DNA of 64,000 nucleotides, from the NCBI RefSeq assembly GCF_005233845.1, contig NZ_SZQL01000015.1, forward strand, positions 62,001-126,000, read 5' to 3'. The notes under the pieces were generated by a model. The model was not told the origin of the DNA. It searched no databases and saw nothing but the letters and a program-made list of their open reading frames with translations. Origin of the DNA: Ilyomonas limi. Its GTDB lineage: Bacteria; Bacteroidota; Bacteroidia; Chitinophagales; Chitinophagaceae. The stretch's first letter is position 1; each line of letters starts with the position of its first letter. This document shows positions 34,077 to 42,835 of this stretch, piece after piece. The position numbers and the translations under genes are program-made.

Positions 34077-34514
34077 TTACTCTAAAGGTATTGACTGATG
34101 TATATACCAGTCTTTTACTTGACAAACTATTTTGTCTAATGAGCTATTGTCTAATTTGTTCCAATCTTTTGTCTTGAAATCCAAAAGTAAACGACCATCC
34201 ACTTTAGGTTCTTTAATCCATGTAAAATAGCCTTGGTCTGTTTTATTATCGAATGCAATAAGTAGCATTGGAAATGATGTATGCTGATATTGCTTAATTA
34301 TAGATTGAATGTCAATAGACGTGCCGTTCAATGCTTTTACTTTAACACCAAACAACCTTCCGGTTTGTTTTCCGCTTTCACCAACATCTATCAGGTAATC
34401 AAAGAATGTATCATCAGCATTTGACCCTGTGATGATTAAATCTTTGATTCGTGAGAAATAAACATAGCCTAATTTTTCAGCCCGCCACTCATTAAAATCT
34501 TTTCTGTTCTCCAT
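34077..34514 (-). CDS. DUF4365-like (PD-(D/E)XK-type) small protein B
   Basis: The frame is open to 34613, but the Met at 34514 lies 7 bp after the stop of the upstream gene and starts a protein of 145 residues, so it is preferred. Sequence shows a possible nuclease-like core: FDYLIDVGESG (Asp 39) and LFGVKVKAL (Lys 58/60), then alternating strands such as FPMLLIAFDNKTDQGYFTWI. This resembles DUF4365-type restriction-endonuclease folds, but the catalytic Glu/Gln position is not clear and the match is weak. It is the second gene of a two-gene operon with the related protein at 34522-34998, between the LexA-like gene and the integrase. Confidence 0.65.
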   Translation of the reverse strand: MENRKDFNEWRAEKLGYVYFSRIKDLIITGSNADDTFFDYLIDVGESGKQTGRLFGVKVKALNGTSIDIQSIIKQYQHTSFPMLLIAFDNKTDQGYFTWIKEPKVDGRLLLDFKTKDWNKLDNSSLDKIVCQVKDWYIHQSIPLE

Positions 34515-34521
34515 TTGCTGA

Positions 34522-34998
34522 TTAATTGAAGTGTGATACAAATTTCGTGATTTCTTTGTTATTGTTCCAATAATTAGCCACCTCCTTCCAAAGTAGAGCA
34601 ATATTAATGGCATTCACTGGAAACAGGGTTGGAATCCCGCTCAAATTCTTATTTGTATCCATGTGATTTGCACAGATAAAGAAGCCAACTTCCTCATTTT
34701 CGTCAATTCCAAATAGATAAACAGGTACAGGATACTTGATTAATTCCGCAAGTGCTGCTTTGTCAACAGTTATCCTCAGCTTTGTGTTATCGGCAGTATA
34801 CCCAAGGGTAGTAGTCTTAACGCTGGCAAAGAAAAACGCCTTCTTAATGTTGTAATTCAATAAATGCACATAAAAATCCACTATAGGAAATTTCTCACCC
34901 AAGAAAGTAGGATCTAATAAAAAACCAGCCGGATCAACATACCGGCTGATTATGGTTGAGAAAATACTTTCACCTCTTTTGCCTATAACATTCCCCAT
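34522..34998 (-). CDS. DUF4365-like (PD-(D/E)XK-type) small protein A
   Basis: A 158-residue protein. An N-terminal KRGESIFSTIISRYV (Glu 10), then FPIVDFYVHL (Asp 41), then FFASVKTTTLG (Lys 61) give a Glu-Asp-x-Lys layout typical of DUF4365 and related PD-(D/E)XK proteins. A VPVYLFGIDENEEVGFFI strand pair follows. It precedes gene B by 7 bp on the same strand. The two appear to be distant paralogues forming a pair. A decayed DUF4365 gene also sits on the other side of the CBASS operon. Function is not known; a nuclease-type defence role is only an inference. Confidence 0.7.
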   Translation of the reverse strand: MGNVIGKRGESIFSTIISRYVDPAGFLLDPTFLGEKFPIVDFYVHLLNYNIKKAFFFASVKTTTLGYTADNTKLRITVDKAALAELIKYPVPVYLFGIDENEEVGFFICANHMDTNKNLSGIPTLFPVNAINIALLWKEVANYWNNNKEITKFVSHFN

Positions 34999-35051
34999 AT
35001 TTCCATTTCATTGTGGCATTAAGCCCATCTTCAGTAAGCGTACCAATTTAT

Positions 35052-36278
35052 TCAACCGCCATTACCACCAAACTTTTTGCGCAAAGCCTGCATATCATCG
35101 CTTACCTTACGATCAAGAATTTTTGCATAAATCTGTGTAATTTTTAAACTTTTATGACCGAGCATTTTACTTACTGTTTCAATAGGCACCCCATTGTTGA
35201 GCGTGACTGTTGTAGCAAATGTGTGGCGTGCGATATGAAAAGTGAGATGCTTATCTATACCACATATATCAGCCACTTCCTTTAGGTAAGCATTTAGCTT
35301 TGCATTGCTTGGCACCGGAAGCAAGCTGCCAGAGTTGAGACAATGTGGATGATCTTTATAATGTTCTATAAGATGAAGTACGGTTGGCAACAAGGGAATG
35401 CGTGTAGGAGCATCTGTTTTCTTTCTTTTAGTAAAAATCCATTTCTCACCATCAATGCCAACGGAGATATTAGATCGCTTGAGCCGTTTCGCATCAATGT
35501 AGGCAAGCCCTGTAAAGCAGCTAAAAACAAAAATGTCTCTTACCTGATTTAGCCTGTCATTCTTAAAATCTTTGGAAAGTAATGTCTGTATTTCATCTTC
35601 TCTCAAGAAATCCCTGATTACTTCTTTCTTGCACATCTTAAAACCAAAGAAGGGATCTTTGGCTAACCACCCGTTTTTGATACAAACATTTACAATCTTT
35701 CTGAGGTTACTCAGATATTTGATGGTTGTATTATGATTGCACTTCTGTTTACTCTTTAGGTAAAATTCATAATCTGTAATAAAGGAGTAAGTGAGTTTGG
35801 CTATCTCCATATCCTTTATACCATACTTCCATTGTATAAAAGCCGCAGTATGGTCATAGGTAGTTCTATATTTACAATAGGTCGCTTTTGAACAGTCAGT
35901 TCCAATCAGTGCAAACAGTTGCGTATTATGCTCCTTGAATACTTCCAATAAAGTATAAGTCCGCTCTTTGATACCTAACCATCTCTTCTTAAATGCCTGA
36001 AGATTAAAAGGCTCATTGTCTAGTATGATTTCCCTTTGATAATCATACACTTTTTGTTTTAAACTATCTAAGAAGTAATTGATCGTTCTCGCTTCTTCTG
36101 AATTGCCTTTTGCACGCCCCGCTTCTTTGGACCATGCCCTCGATGAAATATAACGTTGTGTACTTTGCTCAAACCGCTCTCCATTAATAGTAACACGCAG
36201 GTAAATTGGTGTAAGCCCGTCTTTGGTTTGTTTTGATGTTTTGCTGTAAAAAAGAATACTCAATTTCGTGTCCATCAT
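35052..36278 (-). CDS. int: ICE integrase, tyrosine recombinase of IntDOT type
   Basis: A 408-residue tyrosine recombinase with arm-binding N-terminus, SAM-like core-binding domain (~105-200) and C-terminal catalytic domain. Catalytic residues visible: HIARHTF (His 348, Arg 351), GHKS (His 375) and IYAKI with nucleophile Tyr 384. The usual first Arg in TGLR is replaced: the sequence reads FTGLAYIDAKRL, with Ala 259. The IntDOT family of CTnDOT elements is known for lacking this Arg. It integrates and excises the ICE at tRNA-Asp. The gene starts about 250 bp from the tRNA 3' end and reads away from it. Intact. Confidence 0.95.
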   Translation of the reverse strand: MMDTKLSILFYSKTSKQTKDGLTPIYLRVTINGERFEQSTQRYISSRAWSKEAGRAKGNSEEARTINYFLDSLKQKVYDYQREIILDNEPFNLQAFKKRWLGIKERTYTLLEVFKEHNTQLFALIGTDCSKATYCKYRTTYDHTAAFIQWKYGIKDMEIAKLTYSFITDYEFYLKSKQKCNHNTTIKYLSNLRKIVNVCIKNGWLAKDPFFGFKMCKKEVIRDFLREDEIQTLLSKDFKNDRLNQVRDIFVFSCFTGLAYIDAKRLKRSNISVGIDGEKWIFTKRKKTDAPTRIPLLPTVLHLIEHYKDHPHCLNSGSLLPVPSNAKLNAYLKEVADICGIDKHLTFHIARHTFATTVTLNNGVPIETVSKMLGHKSLKITQIYAKILDRKVSDDMQALRKKFGGNGG

Positions 36279-36375
36279 TGCCTCCTTATCTTTTGAGGTT
36301 AAAAATAAATGGTTAGTATATGCCGGTCAAGATGTCCATTTGCTGGACTGCTTACCTGGCCTACGTTTCAGCGCA

Positions 36376-36416
36376 ATTCGGTTACCCGGAACCAAATAAT
36401 TTTCGGGTAACCGAAT
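36376..36416. repeat. 13-bp perfect inverted repeat in the attachment-site region
   Basis: ATTCGGTTACCCG (36376-36388) and its complement CGGGTAACCGAAT (36404-36416) flank a 15-base loop, in the 250 bp between the integrase start and the tRNA-Asp end. There is no T-run next to it. Nearby are two TTTTGATA copies 10 bp apart (36439-36446 and 36449-36456). These are candidates for integrase arm-type or excisionase binding sites. Confidence 0.55.
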
Positions 36417-36474
36417 AGAGCACTTTCCGATTGAGTTCTTTTGATACTTTTTGATAAGGGCAGAAAACAAAAAA

Positions 36475-36501
36475 AGCTCACAACCAATAAGTTTGTGAGC
36501 T
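36475..36501 (-). terminator. Intrinsic terminator of tRNA-Asp
   Basis: AGCTCACAA (36475-36483) pairs with TTGTGAGCT (36493-36501) around a 9-base loop. On the minus strand the stem is followed by TTTTTTTG. It lies 27 bp downstream of the tRNA-Asp 3' end on the element side, so it came with the ICE or restored the original terminator after insertion. Confidence 0.85.
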
Positions 36502-36527
36502 TTTAATACGATTTGATATCAATGTTG

Positions 36528-36601
36528 CGGACCGGACGGGACTCGAACCCGCGACCTCTGCCGTGACAGGGCAGCATTCTAACCAACTGAACTACCGATC
36601 C
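36528..36601 (-). tRNA. tRNA-Asp (GTC), ICE attachment site
   Basis: A 74-nt cloverleaf on the minus strand: acceptor GGATCGG pairs with CCGGTCC (with a G-U-type pair), D-arm AGTTCAGTTGGTTAGAAT, anticodon stem-loop GCTGCCCTGTCACGGCAG with anticodon GTC, T-arm CGGGTTCGAGTCCCG. The discriminator base is G; CCA is not encoded. The 3' half faces the integrase, as expected of an integration target. Confidence 0.96.
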
Positions 36602-36703
36602 TCCTTTCTTCCCTTTCGGGGGTGCAAATATAAGGGGAAACAATTTTTCTTAGCAAAACTTTCTGCCTTTATTTTTACTTTTGTCTTTTATCTAAATCAG
36701 ATT

Positions 36704-37675
36704 ATGCCGCAATATCCTAACAGACAGTTTCTCGATTTTGAACAACCTATTAAAGAATTATACGAACAAATAGACCAGACTAAAAAGCTGGCGGCCAAAA
36801 ATCCAAAGATTAATTATGAACAAACGCTCCAGCAGTTGGAACATTCGATACTTGAAAAAAGGCATGAGATAACCGGGCAGCTCACACCTTGGCAACGGGT
36901 ACAGCTCAGCCGTCACCCCGACCGCCCTTACACGCTCAAGTATGTTGAAAAAATGTCCACCAGCTTTATAGAACTGCACGGCGACCGTAATGTAAGAGAT
37001 GATAAAGCAATGGTGGGCGGCTTTGCTGAACTGGACGGGCAAACGGTGATGTTTATTGGTCAGCAAAAAGGTGCCAATACCAAACTGCGGCAACTACGCA
37101 ACTTTGGAATGGCCAATCCCGAAGGTTACCGCAAAGCCCTGCGCCTGATGAAGCTCGCTGAAAAATTCAACAAACCTATTATTACACTCATAGATACGCC
37201 GGGCGCCTTCCCAGGTGCGGAAGCTGAAGAGCGCGGACAGGGCGAAGCTATTGCCCGCAACATTTACGAAATGATACGCCTTAAAGTACCGGTTATTTGC
37301 GTGATTATTGGCGAAGGTGCCAGCGGCGGCGCATTGGGTATTGGCGTAGGCGACCGCGTGCTAATGATGGAAAACACCTGGTACACCGTTATCTCGCCCG
37401 AAAACTGTAGTTCTATTCTCTGGCGTAGCTGGGAGAAAAAAGAAGTGGCCGCCGAGCAATTGAAGCTTACTTCCAAAGACATGCAAGGCTTTGGACTAGT
37501 GGATGAAATAGTGCCCGAGCCGGAAGGTGGCGCACACTGGAACTACGACGAAGCTGCGCAACTGCTTAAAGAAGCCATCATACGCAACCTGAATGAAGTA
37601 AAAGATATTCCCGCAGAAACGCGTATTGAACAGCGCATAGAAAAGTTTGGAAAAATGGGTTTTTGGGAAGAATAG
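36704..37675 (+). CDS. accA: Acetyl-CoA carboxylase carboxyltransferase subunit alpha
   Basis: A 323-residue protein, AccA. It joins AccD to transfer carboxyl from biotin to acetyl-CoA for fatty acid synthesis. Features seen: N-terminal helical region ([15 protein letters not shown]), the [19 protein letters not shown] linker, the crotonase-like core [20 protein letters not shown] and the oxyanion segment [15 protein letters not shown]. The frame is open further upstream through the tRNA, but the Met at 36704 ([12 protein letters not shown]) matches the usual AccA start and length (about 315-325). First chromosomal gene beyond the ICE. Confidence 0.96.
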   Translation: MPQYPNRQFLDFEQPIKELYEQIDQTKKLAAKNPKINYEQTLQQLEHSILEKRHEITGQLTPWQRVQLSRHPDRPYTLKYVEKMSTSFIELHGDRNVRDDKAMVGGFAELDGQTVMFIGQQKGANTKLRQLRNFGMANPEGYRKALRLMKLAEKFNKPIITLIDTPGAFPGAEAEERGQGEAIARNIYEMIRLKVPVICVIIGEGASGGALGIGVGDRVLMMENTWYTVISPENCSSILWRSWEKKEVAAEQLKLTSKDMQGFGLVDEIVPEPEGGAHWNYDEAAQLLKEAIIRNLNEVKDIPAETRIEQRIEKFGKMGFWEE

Positions 37676-38072
37676 GTTATGGATGTATAGCTTTCTGAAA
37701 AGGGGCATAAACTTTACACTATATTATTGTAGCAAGCTGGAATGATTAACCTCAACAACAATCAGAAGCTGATTAAAAGTTAAGTATTTGGAACCGAGAA
37801 GATACCAGGAATACAGAGCGGCACAAGTAAGAATAAAAGGTACTTGATGTAATACTGCCTGCCGACAGATGAATTCGTCTTATTGAATTTTCGTGGTTCT
37901 ATTCTTCTATTTTAGCAAGTACAAATTTTCAATGTTAAAGGCGATGTTTTAAACTTCAAACTTTTCCTGAAAGCATCAATTACCTGACATTGAAAACCGG
38001 TTATAAAAATTTATCTTTTATTTTTTATATATACAATTTCGTATATTGCAACAACTTTCTCAAAAATAAAAA
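37676..38072. other. Gene-free spacer after accA
   Basis: About 400 bp before the terminator at 38073. It is AT-rich, especially 37990-38050 (TTATCTTTTATTTTTTATA). No gene, RNA gene or repeat that I can support. Confidence 0.5.
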
Positions 38073-38094
38073 GGCCACTATAGAAATAGCGGCC
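38073..38094 (-). terminator. Intrinsic terminator of the LytTR gene
   Basis: GGCC (38073-38076) with CTATAG-type inner pairs and GGCC (38091-38094) form a hairpin which on the minus strand is followed by TTTTTATTTTTG. It lies about 70 bp past the stop of the LytTR gene. A second hairpin, AAGTAAGAAC (38132-38141) with GTTCTTACTT (38148-38157), sits between them and has its T-run on the plus strand. Confidence 0.7.
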
Positions 38095-38164
38095 GTTGTA
38101 CTTATTTAAAAGCACATGAGAATTATATAGGAAGTAAGAACGTTGCTGTTCTTACTTTTTTATT

Positions 38165-38545
38165 TTACATCTCTGCAATCCATTTGCGAAAATAGGGCGC
38201 CGTTTCCTGGCTTACAATTATTGAGTGGTTCAAATCGGGCAGCGTCATATCCACTATCAGCTTTACTTTCTGGTAGGGCTTGTAGCCTTTTACAAAATTG
38301 ATATTGACAATATACTTTCTGTTTGCACGAAAGAATACGGTATTGTCAAGCCCAGCTTCCAGCATGCTCAGGTTTTTATCTACTACATACTTTTGCTTCA
38401 TTTTATCTATAGCAAATACCAGTTTTTCTTCGGTGTAAAAAAAGACTACGTCTTCTAGTTTTAGCAAGATATATTCCACCCCTTTTTTCACCAGGATACG
38501 GGTACGTTTTTTTGTGTCTTTCTCATTCATTAGAGTGGTCATCAT
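38165..38545 (-). CDS. Stand-alone LytTR DNA-binding regulator
   Basis: A 126-residue protein that is just the LytTR DNA-binding domain (residues ~15-118): RILVKKGVEYILLKLEDVVFF, then KYVVDKNLSMLEAGLD, FFRANRKYIVN, and IIVSQETAPYFRKWI. There is no receiver domain, so it is not a classical response regulator. Such proteins in Bacteroidota may respond to a membrane partner or to cell density. The neighbours (accA, surE) give no hint of its target. A long upstream spacer (38546-39030) may carry its control sites. Confidence 0.85.
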   Translation of the reverse strand: MMTTLMNEKDTKKRTRILVKKGVEYILLKLEDVVFFYTEEKLVFAIDKMKQKYVVDKNLSMLEAGLDNTVFFRANRKYIVNINFVKGYKPYQKVKLIVDMTLPDLNHSIIVSQETAPYFRKWIAEM

Positions 38546-39030
38546 TTTCTTTAATATTTAATGTTTCTCTATTTTATCACATTTCTTTTATCATCACTTA
38601 AGACGTTAATAATGGGCGTTTTCTTATGCTGCTTATGGTGCGTAACAGGTCAGCTATTTATATTGTGAAATTAACTGCTTTAACAAAAGGTAATGGCTTT
38701 TCTACGTGAGCGGAAAATACAATGGATGAGTGCGACACATTTCGTAGATTAAATAAATAGTGAAGGATGAAAATAAAAGCGTGAAGCATGAATTTTTTTA
38801 TCTGAAACCTATGAAGTTTATTTTGATGTATCCGGAAAGTTCTAACTGTTAAAATACATAGTAAAAAGCAGAAATCAACGCCCTCATTTCACACGGATCT
38901 TCAAACAACCGATGAATGGCATATAGATAGTGATGGCAACTACTCTGAGGCGCAGTTACAAGCTATATAACCGGCTAAAGTATTAGTACAGGTAAGAATA
39001 TCGCCTTATACAGAGAATATTTATAATCAT
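38546..39030. other. Gene-free spacer upstream of the LytTR gene and downstream of surE
   Basis: About 485 bp, AT-rich. Near 38840-38970 an ATG-less open stretch reads ...TPSFHTDLQTTDEWHIDS then DGNYSEAQLQAI and a stop, which might be the tail of a decayed gene. No start, domain or homology could be supported. Confidence 0.4.
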
Positions 39031-39765
39031 TTACAGTGGTTGTTGCTCCTGCACTTTCCTAAGCTGTTCATGATCGGTTAAGTCAAGGCATAAAGGAGTG
39101 ATAGATACAAAATCATTTTCGAACGCCCACCTGTCTGAACCTTCTTCAGCAGCTTCCAATGGTCTTACGTTAAACCAGTAATGTTTCCTGCCAAATGGGT
39201 CCGTTCCGGGCATTACAATACCATCGTAAAATCTTACCGACTGCCTCGTCCACTTAATATCTCTGGGGTTTTCAGGCAGGTTTACATTATACAGCCCTTT
39301 TCCCTGCGTTTTTAACAGCAGCTCTAAACATTGCTCTACAAAAGGGACAAGCTTATCAAAATCAGGTTCTGATTTACCAACAAGGGTACTGAATGCAATG
39401 CCTTTATACCCTAGCAAAACACCTTGCTTCGCAGCCGCAAGCGTGCCGGAATGCCACATACCATTACCCAAATTGGGCCCCATATTAATACCCGACAATA
39501 CTACATCTGTATTGGCATGTATATGTGTACCTAAGGCCACGCAATCGCCCGGTGTGCCATTAACACGAAAAGCCTCTATGCCTTCAAATTTTATGGGTGC
39601 GGCTTTTATAGACAAAGGTTTGGAGTGGGTAACTGCATGCCCCATAGAAGATTGTTCCACATCGGGTGCTACAACCGTTACCTGTCCAAATTTTAAAGCT
39701 GACTTAGCCAATGCAGCGATACCGGGGCTGTATATACCATCATCGTTTGAAATAAGTATTTTCAT
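39031..39765 (-). CDS. surE: 5'/3'-nucleotidase SurE
   Basis: A 244-residue SurE phosphatase that removes phosphate from nucleoside monophosphates in the cytoplasm or periplasm. N-terminal metal site MKILISNDDGIYSPGI (Asp 8, Asp 9), then APDVEQSSMGHAVT (Ser/Asn region), VNGTPGDCV and SGINMGPNLGNGMWHSGT are all SurE signatures. Length is typical (~250). It is divergent from the lipid kinase gene, with a 71-bp intergenic region that must hold both promoters. No defects. Confidence 0.96.
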   Translation of the reverse strand: MKILISNDDGIYSPGIAALAKSALKFGQVTVVAPDVEQSSMGHAVTHSKPLSIKAAPIKFEGIEAFRVNGTPGDCVALGTHIHANTDVVLSGINMGPNLGNGMWHSGTLAAAKQGVLLGYKGIAFSTLVGKSEPDFDKLVPFVEQCLELLLKTQGKGLYNVNLPENPRDIKWTRQSVRFYDGIVMPGTDPFGRKHYWFNVRPLEAAEEGSDRWAFENDFVSITPLCLDLTDHEQLRKVQEQQPL

Positions 39766-39836
39766 AATTTTTCTCCCGTATTTTCATGCCAGATAAATTG
39801 GTATGATTTTAAAACCCAAGATATAAAGATCCCACT

Positions 39837-40727
39837 ATGAAAGTTGCAAGGCTGTTTCATAATCCCAAAGCGGGTGACGAAGGTCATGGTAAAGAGGAAC
39901 TGGTTTCGCAAATTGAAGCTGCCGGTTTTGAATGCAGGTATTCATCTGTAAAAGGATGGTTTTGGGACAACTTTGAAAAGGATGTTGATTTTGTAATAGT
40001 TGCCGGTGGCGATGGCACCGTAAGAAAAATAACCAAAGAATTATTAGATAGAAAAGTACTGGATAAAACATTTCCTATTGCCCTGTTGCCTATGGGCACA
40101 GCAAATAACATCAGTAAAACCTTACAAATTACAGGGAGTACAGAAGCTATTATTCAATCGTGGCACAAGGGAAAAATAAAAAAGTATGATGTAGGTAAGA
40201 TCAGTAATGTAAAGGATGCTTCCTTTTTTCTTGAGAGCTTTGGCTATGGGTTGTTTCCTTACCTCATGCAGGTAATGAAAAAAGAAACATCAGCAGACAC
40301 GCCGGAACAGCGTATACAAACGGCATTGCATGAACTACACAACATTACCCTTTCGTACGAACCAAAAAAATGTAACCTGATAATAGACGGGAAGGATTAT
40401 TCGGGGAAATTTTTACTTGCAGAAGTAATGAATATACGCTCTATCGGCCCTAATCTTTTTTTGTCGCAAAATGGCGATCCCGGTGATGGTGAAATGGAAG
40501 TAGTGCTGCTGCCGGAAGAGGATAAAGAAAAGTTTGCTGCTTACATCTCCGATAAAGTAAGTGGCAACGAAGAGAACTATGACTTTAAAACAATTAAAGC
40601 AAAGAACGTAACATTAAACTGGGATGGAACGCATGTACATGCAGACGATGAGGTTTTAAAAATTAAAGATAAAGCAGAAGTAGCAATTGAAGTAAAGCCA
40701 GGTTTGTTGGAGTTTTTGGCGCCCTAA
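39837..40727 (+). CDS. Diacylglycerol/lipid kinase (DgkB/YegS-like)
   Basis: A 296-residue soluble lipid kinase of the DAGK catalytic family. The phosphate-binding motif VAGGDGTVRK is at residues 57-66, preceded by FHNPKAGDEGHGKEEL. LLPMGTANNISKTL is the second active-site loop, and GDGEMEVVLLPEE lies in the C-terminal beta domain. The family phosphorylates diacylglycerol or related lipids. It is divergent from surE; the GH43 gene converges from the right with a 68-bp gap. Confidence 0.92.
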   Translation: MKVARLFHNPKAGDEGHGKEELVSQIEAAGFECRYSSVKGWFWDNFEKDVDFVIVAGGDGTVRKITKELLDRKVLDKTFPIALLPMGTANNISKTLQITGSTEAIIQSWHKGKIKKYDVGKISNVKDASFFLESFGYGLFPYLMQVMKKETSADTPEQRIQTALHELHNITLSYEPKKCNLIIDGKDYSGKFLLAEVMNIRSIGPNLFLSQNGDPGDGEMEVVLLPEEDKEKFAAYISDKVSGNEENYDFKTIKAKNVTLNWDGTHVHADDEVLKIKDKAEVAIEVKPGLLEFLAP

Positions 40728-40795
40728 CTTTCCGTCTTTACCGTAGCGTATCAAAGTATGCGGGAATTGCTTTAATAAAAAGTATTAAAAACACA

Positions 40796-41959
40796 TCATT
40801 CATTAATAATTTTCCTTACACCCGAGGGAAGCTTTTGCGGTGTGGTGGTAGGTCCAAAGACGGTTATTTTTCCATCCTTCACCTGCATGCGGTCAATAAA
40901 TACCACTCTTTCGTCGCCTGTTTTGGTAGTTCTTGCATGATAAACGCAAAACATCTCTTTGCCATCCGGTGAGTATGTAATGCTGTTGTGCCCCGTACCG
41001 GTTACGGTACCACCTTTATCTGTATTTTTCTGCAGCACCGGATTATTGGCAGCTTTCTTATAAGGACCTAAAGGTGATGTAGCAGTGGCATAACCAACGG
41101 CATAATACTGACCACCGAAGTAGTTGGCGGAATACATGATATAATACGTGTCTTCTTTTTTAAACGTAACAGAACCTTCGGTCCAGCGGCGGTTCACTTC
41201 GTGGGCTGTTACAGACCGGCTTTCCCATTCTGCCTGTTTGTCGCTGAGATGAACGGGCGGGCGCAGCAACAAAACCGGTTCGCCAATGACGCCGGAAAAA
41301 TCAGGTCTGAGTTCAACACTATATACCCAGCTTTCTTCAATCTCCTTATACCAGCCTTTTTCTTGTGCCCAATCAGCAATTTCGCTTTCCACCGGGTGTT
41401 TGTAAGCTACGCGGGAGTAGTACAGATAAACTTTGCCGTCCGTATCAAAAAACACATTGGCATCAATAGTGGGATAGCCAGGGTCAAAAACAGGTTTATT
41501 GGCTAAATCAATGAATGGACCGGTAGGCTTATCTGCTACTGCCACCCCAATGCGGAAATTCTCCGCTTCATGGGTTGGATTTTCCTTCCATTGCGCACTG
41601 TAAAACAGGTAAAATTTACCCTTTACCTCATACACTTCAGGCGCCCAATACGCACCACCCCAGTTGGCAGCCGGGTCGCTCCAGCCATTTTTATTGTCAT
41701 GAAAATATACCTGCCCTTCACGCTTCCAGTTCACCATATCTTTTGATGAATAAGCGGCAAATCCTTTATCTGCTCCGCCTCCGGTACCATACATGTAATA
41801 CATATCGCCCGTATACAACACAAAAGGGTCACCAAACTGCACGTCCAATGGATTTGAAAAAGTAGCGTTGACCTTAGCAACACGTTGCGTTGTTTGAGCT
41901 ATCGCCGCGTGCAAAGAAATTTCTATGAAAAAGAATAAAAAAAGCAGGATATTTTTCAT
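40796..41959 (-). CDS. Secreted glycoside hydrolase family 43 protein
   Basis: A 387-residue five-bladed propeller glycosidase. The three GH43 acids are visible: Asp in VQFGDPFVLY (general base), Asp in YPTIDANVFFD (pKa modulator) and Glu in RWTEGSVTFKK (acid). The frame is open to 42136, but the Met at 41959 begins a clear signal peptide (KNILLFLFFFIEISLHAAIA), so that start is used; a Met three residues earlier (41968) also fits. Family members are arabinofuranosidases, xylosidases or galactosidases; the subfamily cannot be told. It is the outermost gene of the SusC/D glycan locus on the minus strand, separated from the rest by ~880 bp. Confidence 0.93.
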   Translation of the reverse strand: MKNILLFLFFFIEISLHAAIAQTTQRVAKVNATFSNPLDVQFGDPFVLYTGDMYYMYGTGGGADKGFAAYSSKDMVNWKREGQVYFHDNKNGWSDPAANWGGAYWAPEVYEVKGKFYLFYSAQWKENPTHEAENFRIGVAVADKPTGPFIDLANKPVFDPGYPTIDANVFFDTDGKVYLYYSRVAYKHPVESEIADWAQEKGWYKEIEESWVYSVELRPDFSGVIGEPVLLLRPPVHLSDKQAEWESRSVTAHEVNRRWTEGSVTFKKEDTYYIMYSANYFGGQYYAVGYATATSPLGPYKKAANNPVLQKNTDKGGTVTGTGHNSITYSPDGKEMFCVYHARTTKTGDERVVFIDRMQVKDGKITVFGPTTTPQKLPSGVRKIINE

Positions 41960-42835
41960 AATGGCCATTGTATTTCGTAAAAAACAAATGTAGGCTAATA
42001 CCGCATTCAAACAGGCACTAGTTACCAGTAAGAATCCTCGGCGGTAAGCCGTGAGTTTAAAAGCGCATGTGGTACTATTTAAGTCTAAGAAGCTGTTTAG
42101 AAATAATTGCTTTACCCACAAAGGCGCTAAGGGCACAAAGAATGATAAAGCATACTTCGTGTAACCCCGTCTTCATTCAGGCAGGTTCTTTTCTTTAGGT
42201 CTTAGCGGTTCCTGATTCGTATAGAATTTAAACAACCTTTAATTGATATAGCATTAAGGCTAAAGAAGATAACAAAAATGTAATAAAAACGAACAATCGT
42301 CCTCCGGGAAGACTGGTTTTCCATTGAATAATTAAGGAATATCCTTCTATTGTTTTTGCATCAAAAAAGGGTAACTGAACCTAATAAATCTGAAGGTTGT
42401 AAAGCCACCCGAAAGCATCAAATTGCCTGTTAATTGACCCGACCTGAAAAAAGCTGGCTGTATTTAGTAAGCAAATTCTGTCATTGGTTGGTGACGGCAG
42501 TTCATCCTGAATACGGTTGATATATTTTGATGTTAGCCAGGTGACATGTAAAATTATTCTTGCGTGCGAAGTGTGTCGGAGATGGTTGAAGACAGGCATG
42601 GCAAAATGCCTATAATTATAACTTATCACTTGCCGACAAACAAATGGTATAAAGTGGTAAAAAAACAATAGCCGAATAATACTTGATGCACACACAGGCT
42701 GGAACTCAAAGGAGAATTATTCAGAAAGAAAAACAACCAATACAAGAAAACAAAAAAGACAATAAACTTTACTTCAGGAAGGTTATTCCTGCACCAATTA
42801 AATATATCTCAAAACTAAGATCAAACTGGTTTTTA
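41960..42835. other. Long gene-free spacer within the glycan locus
   Basis: About 880 bp with no supportable gene; a 104-codon minus-strand frame (42381-42695) has no domain and unlikely composition. At 42110-42145 it contains CCACAAAGGCGCTAAGGG-type sequence, followed by TTAGGTCTTAGCGG at 42203-42216. This resembles dispersed intergenic repeats common in Bacteroidota. It may be the scar of a lost gene. Confidence 0.45.

Larger units (their letters stand above)
1..36528. mobile_element. Integrative and conjugative element, left end outside window
   Basis: The region from the left edge to the tRNA-Asp gene holds the hallmarks of a Bacteroidota ICE: TraE/TraF/TraG/TraI-type conjugation genes, relaxase, VirD4-like coupling protein, SSB, RadC, Toprim primase, DUF932 protein and a tyrosine recombinase immediately beside a tRNA. 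The integrase end abuts the 3' end of tRNA-Asp (the 3' end of the tRNA is at 36528 and the element lies on that side), so this is the tRNA-proximal end. The remaining tra genes (TraJ to TraO or so) and the second attachment site should lie to the left of position 1. Cargo includes a type I RM operon and a type II CBASS operon. The exact boundary was not resolved because the partner direct repeat is not in the window. Confidence 0.88.

Noticed and set aside
42381-42695. 104-codon minus-strand frame in the glycan locus spacer
   Set aside because: Composition (many His, Arg, Cys, Ile) and lack of any domain or leader; regarded as non-coding.
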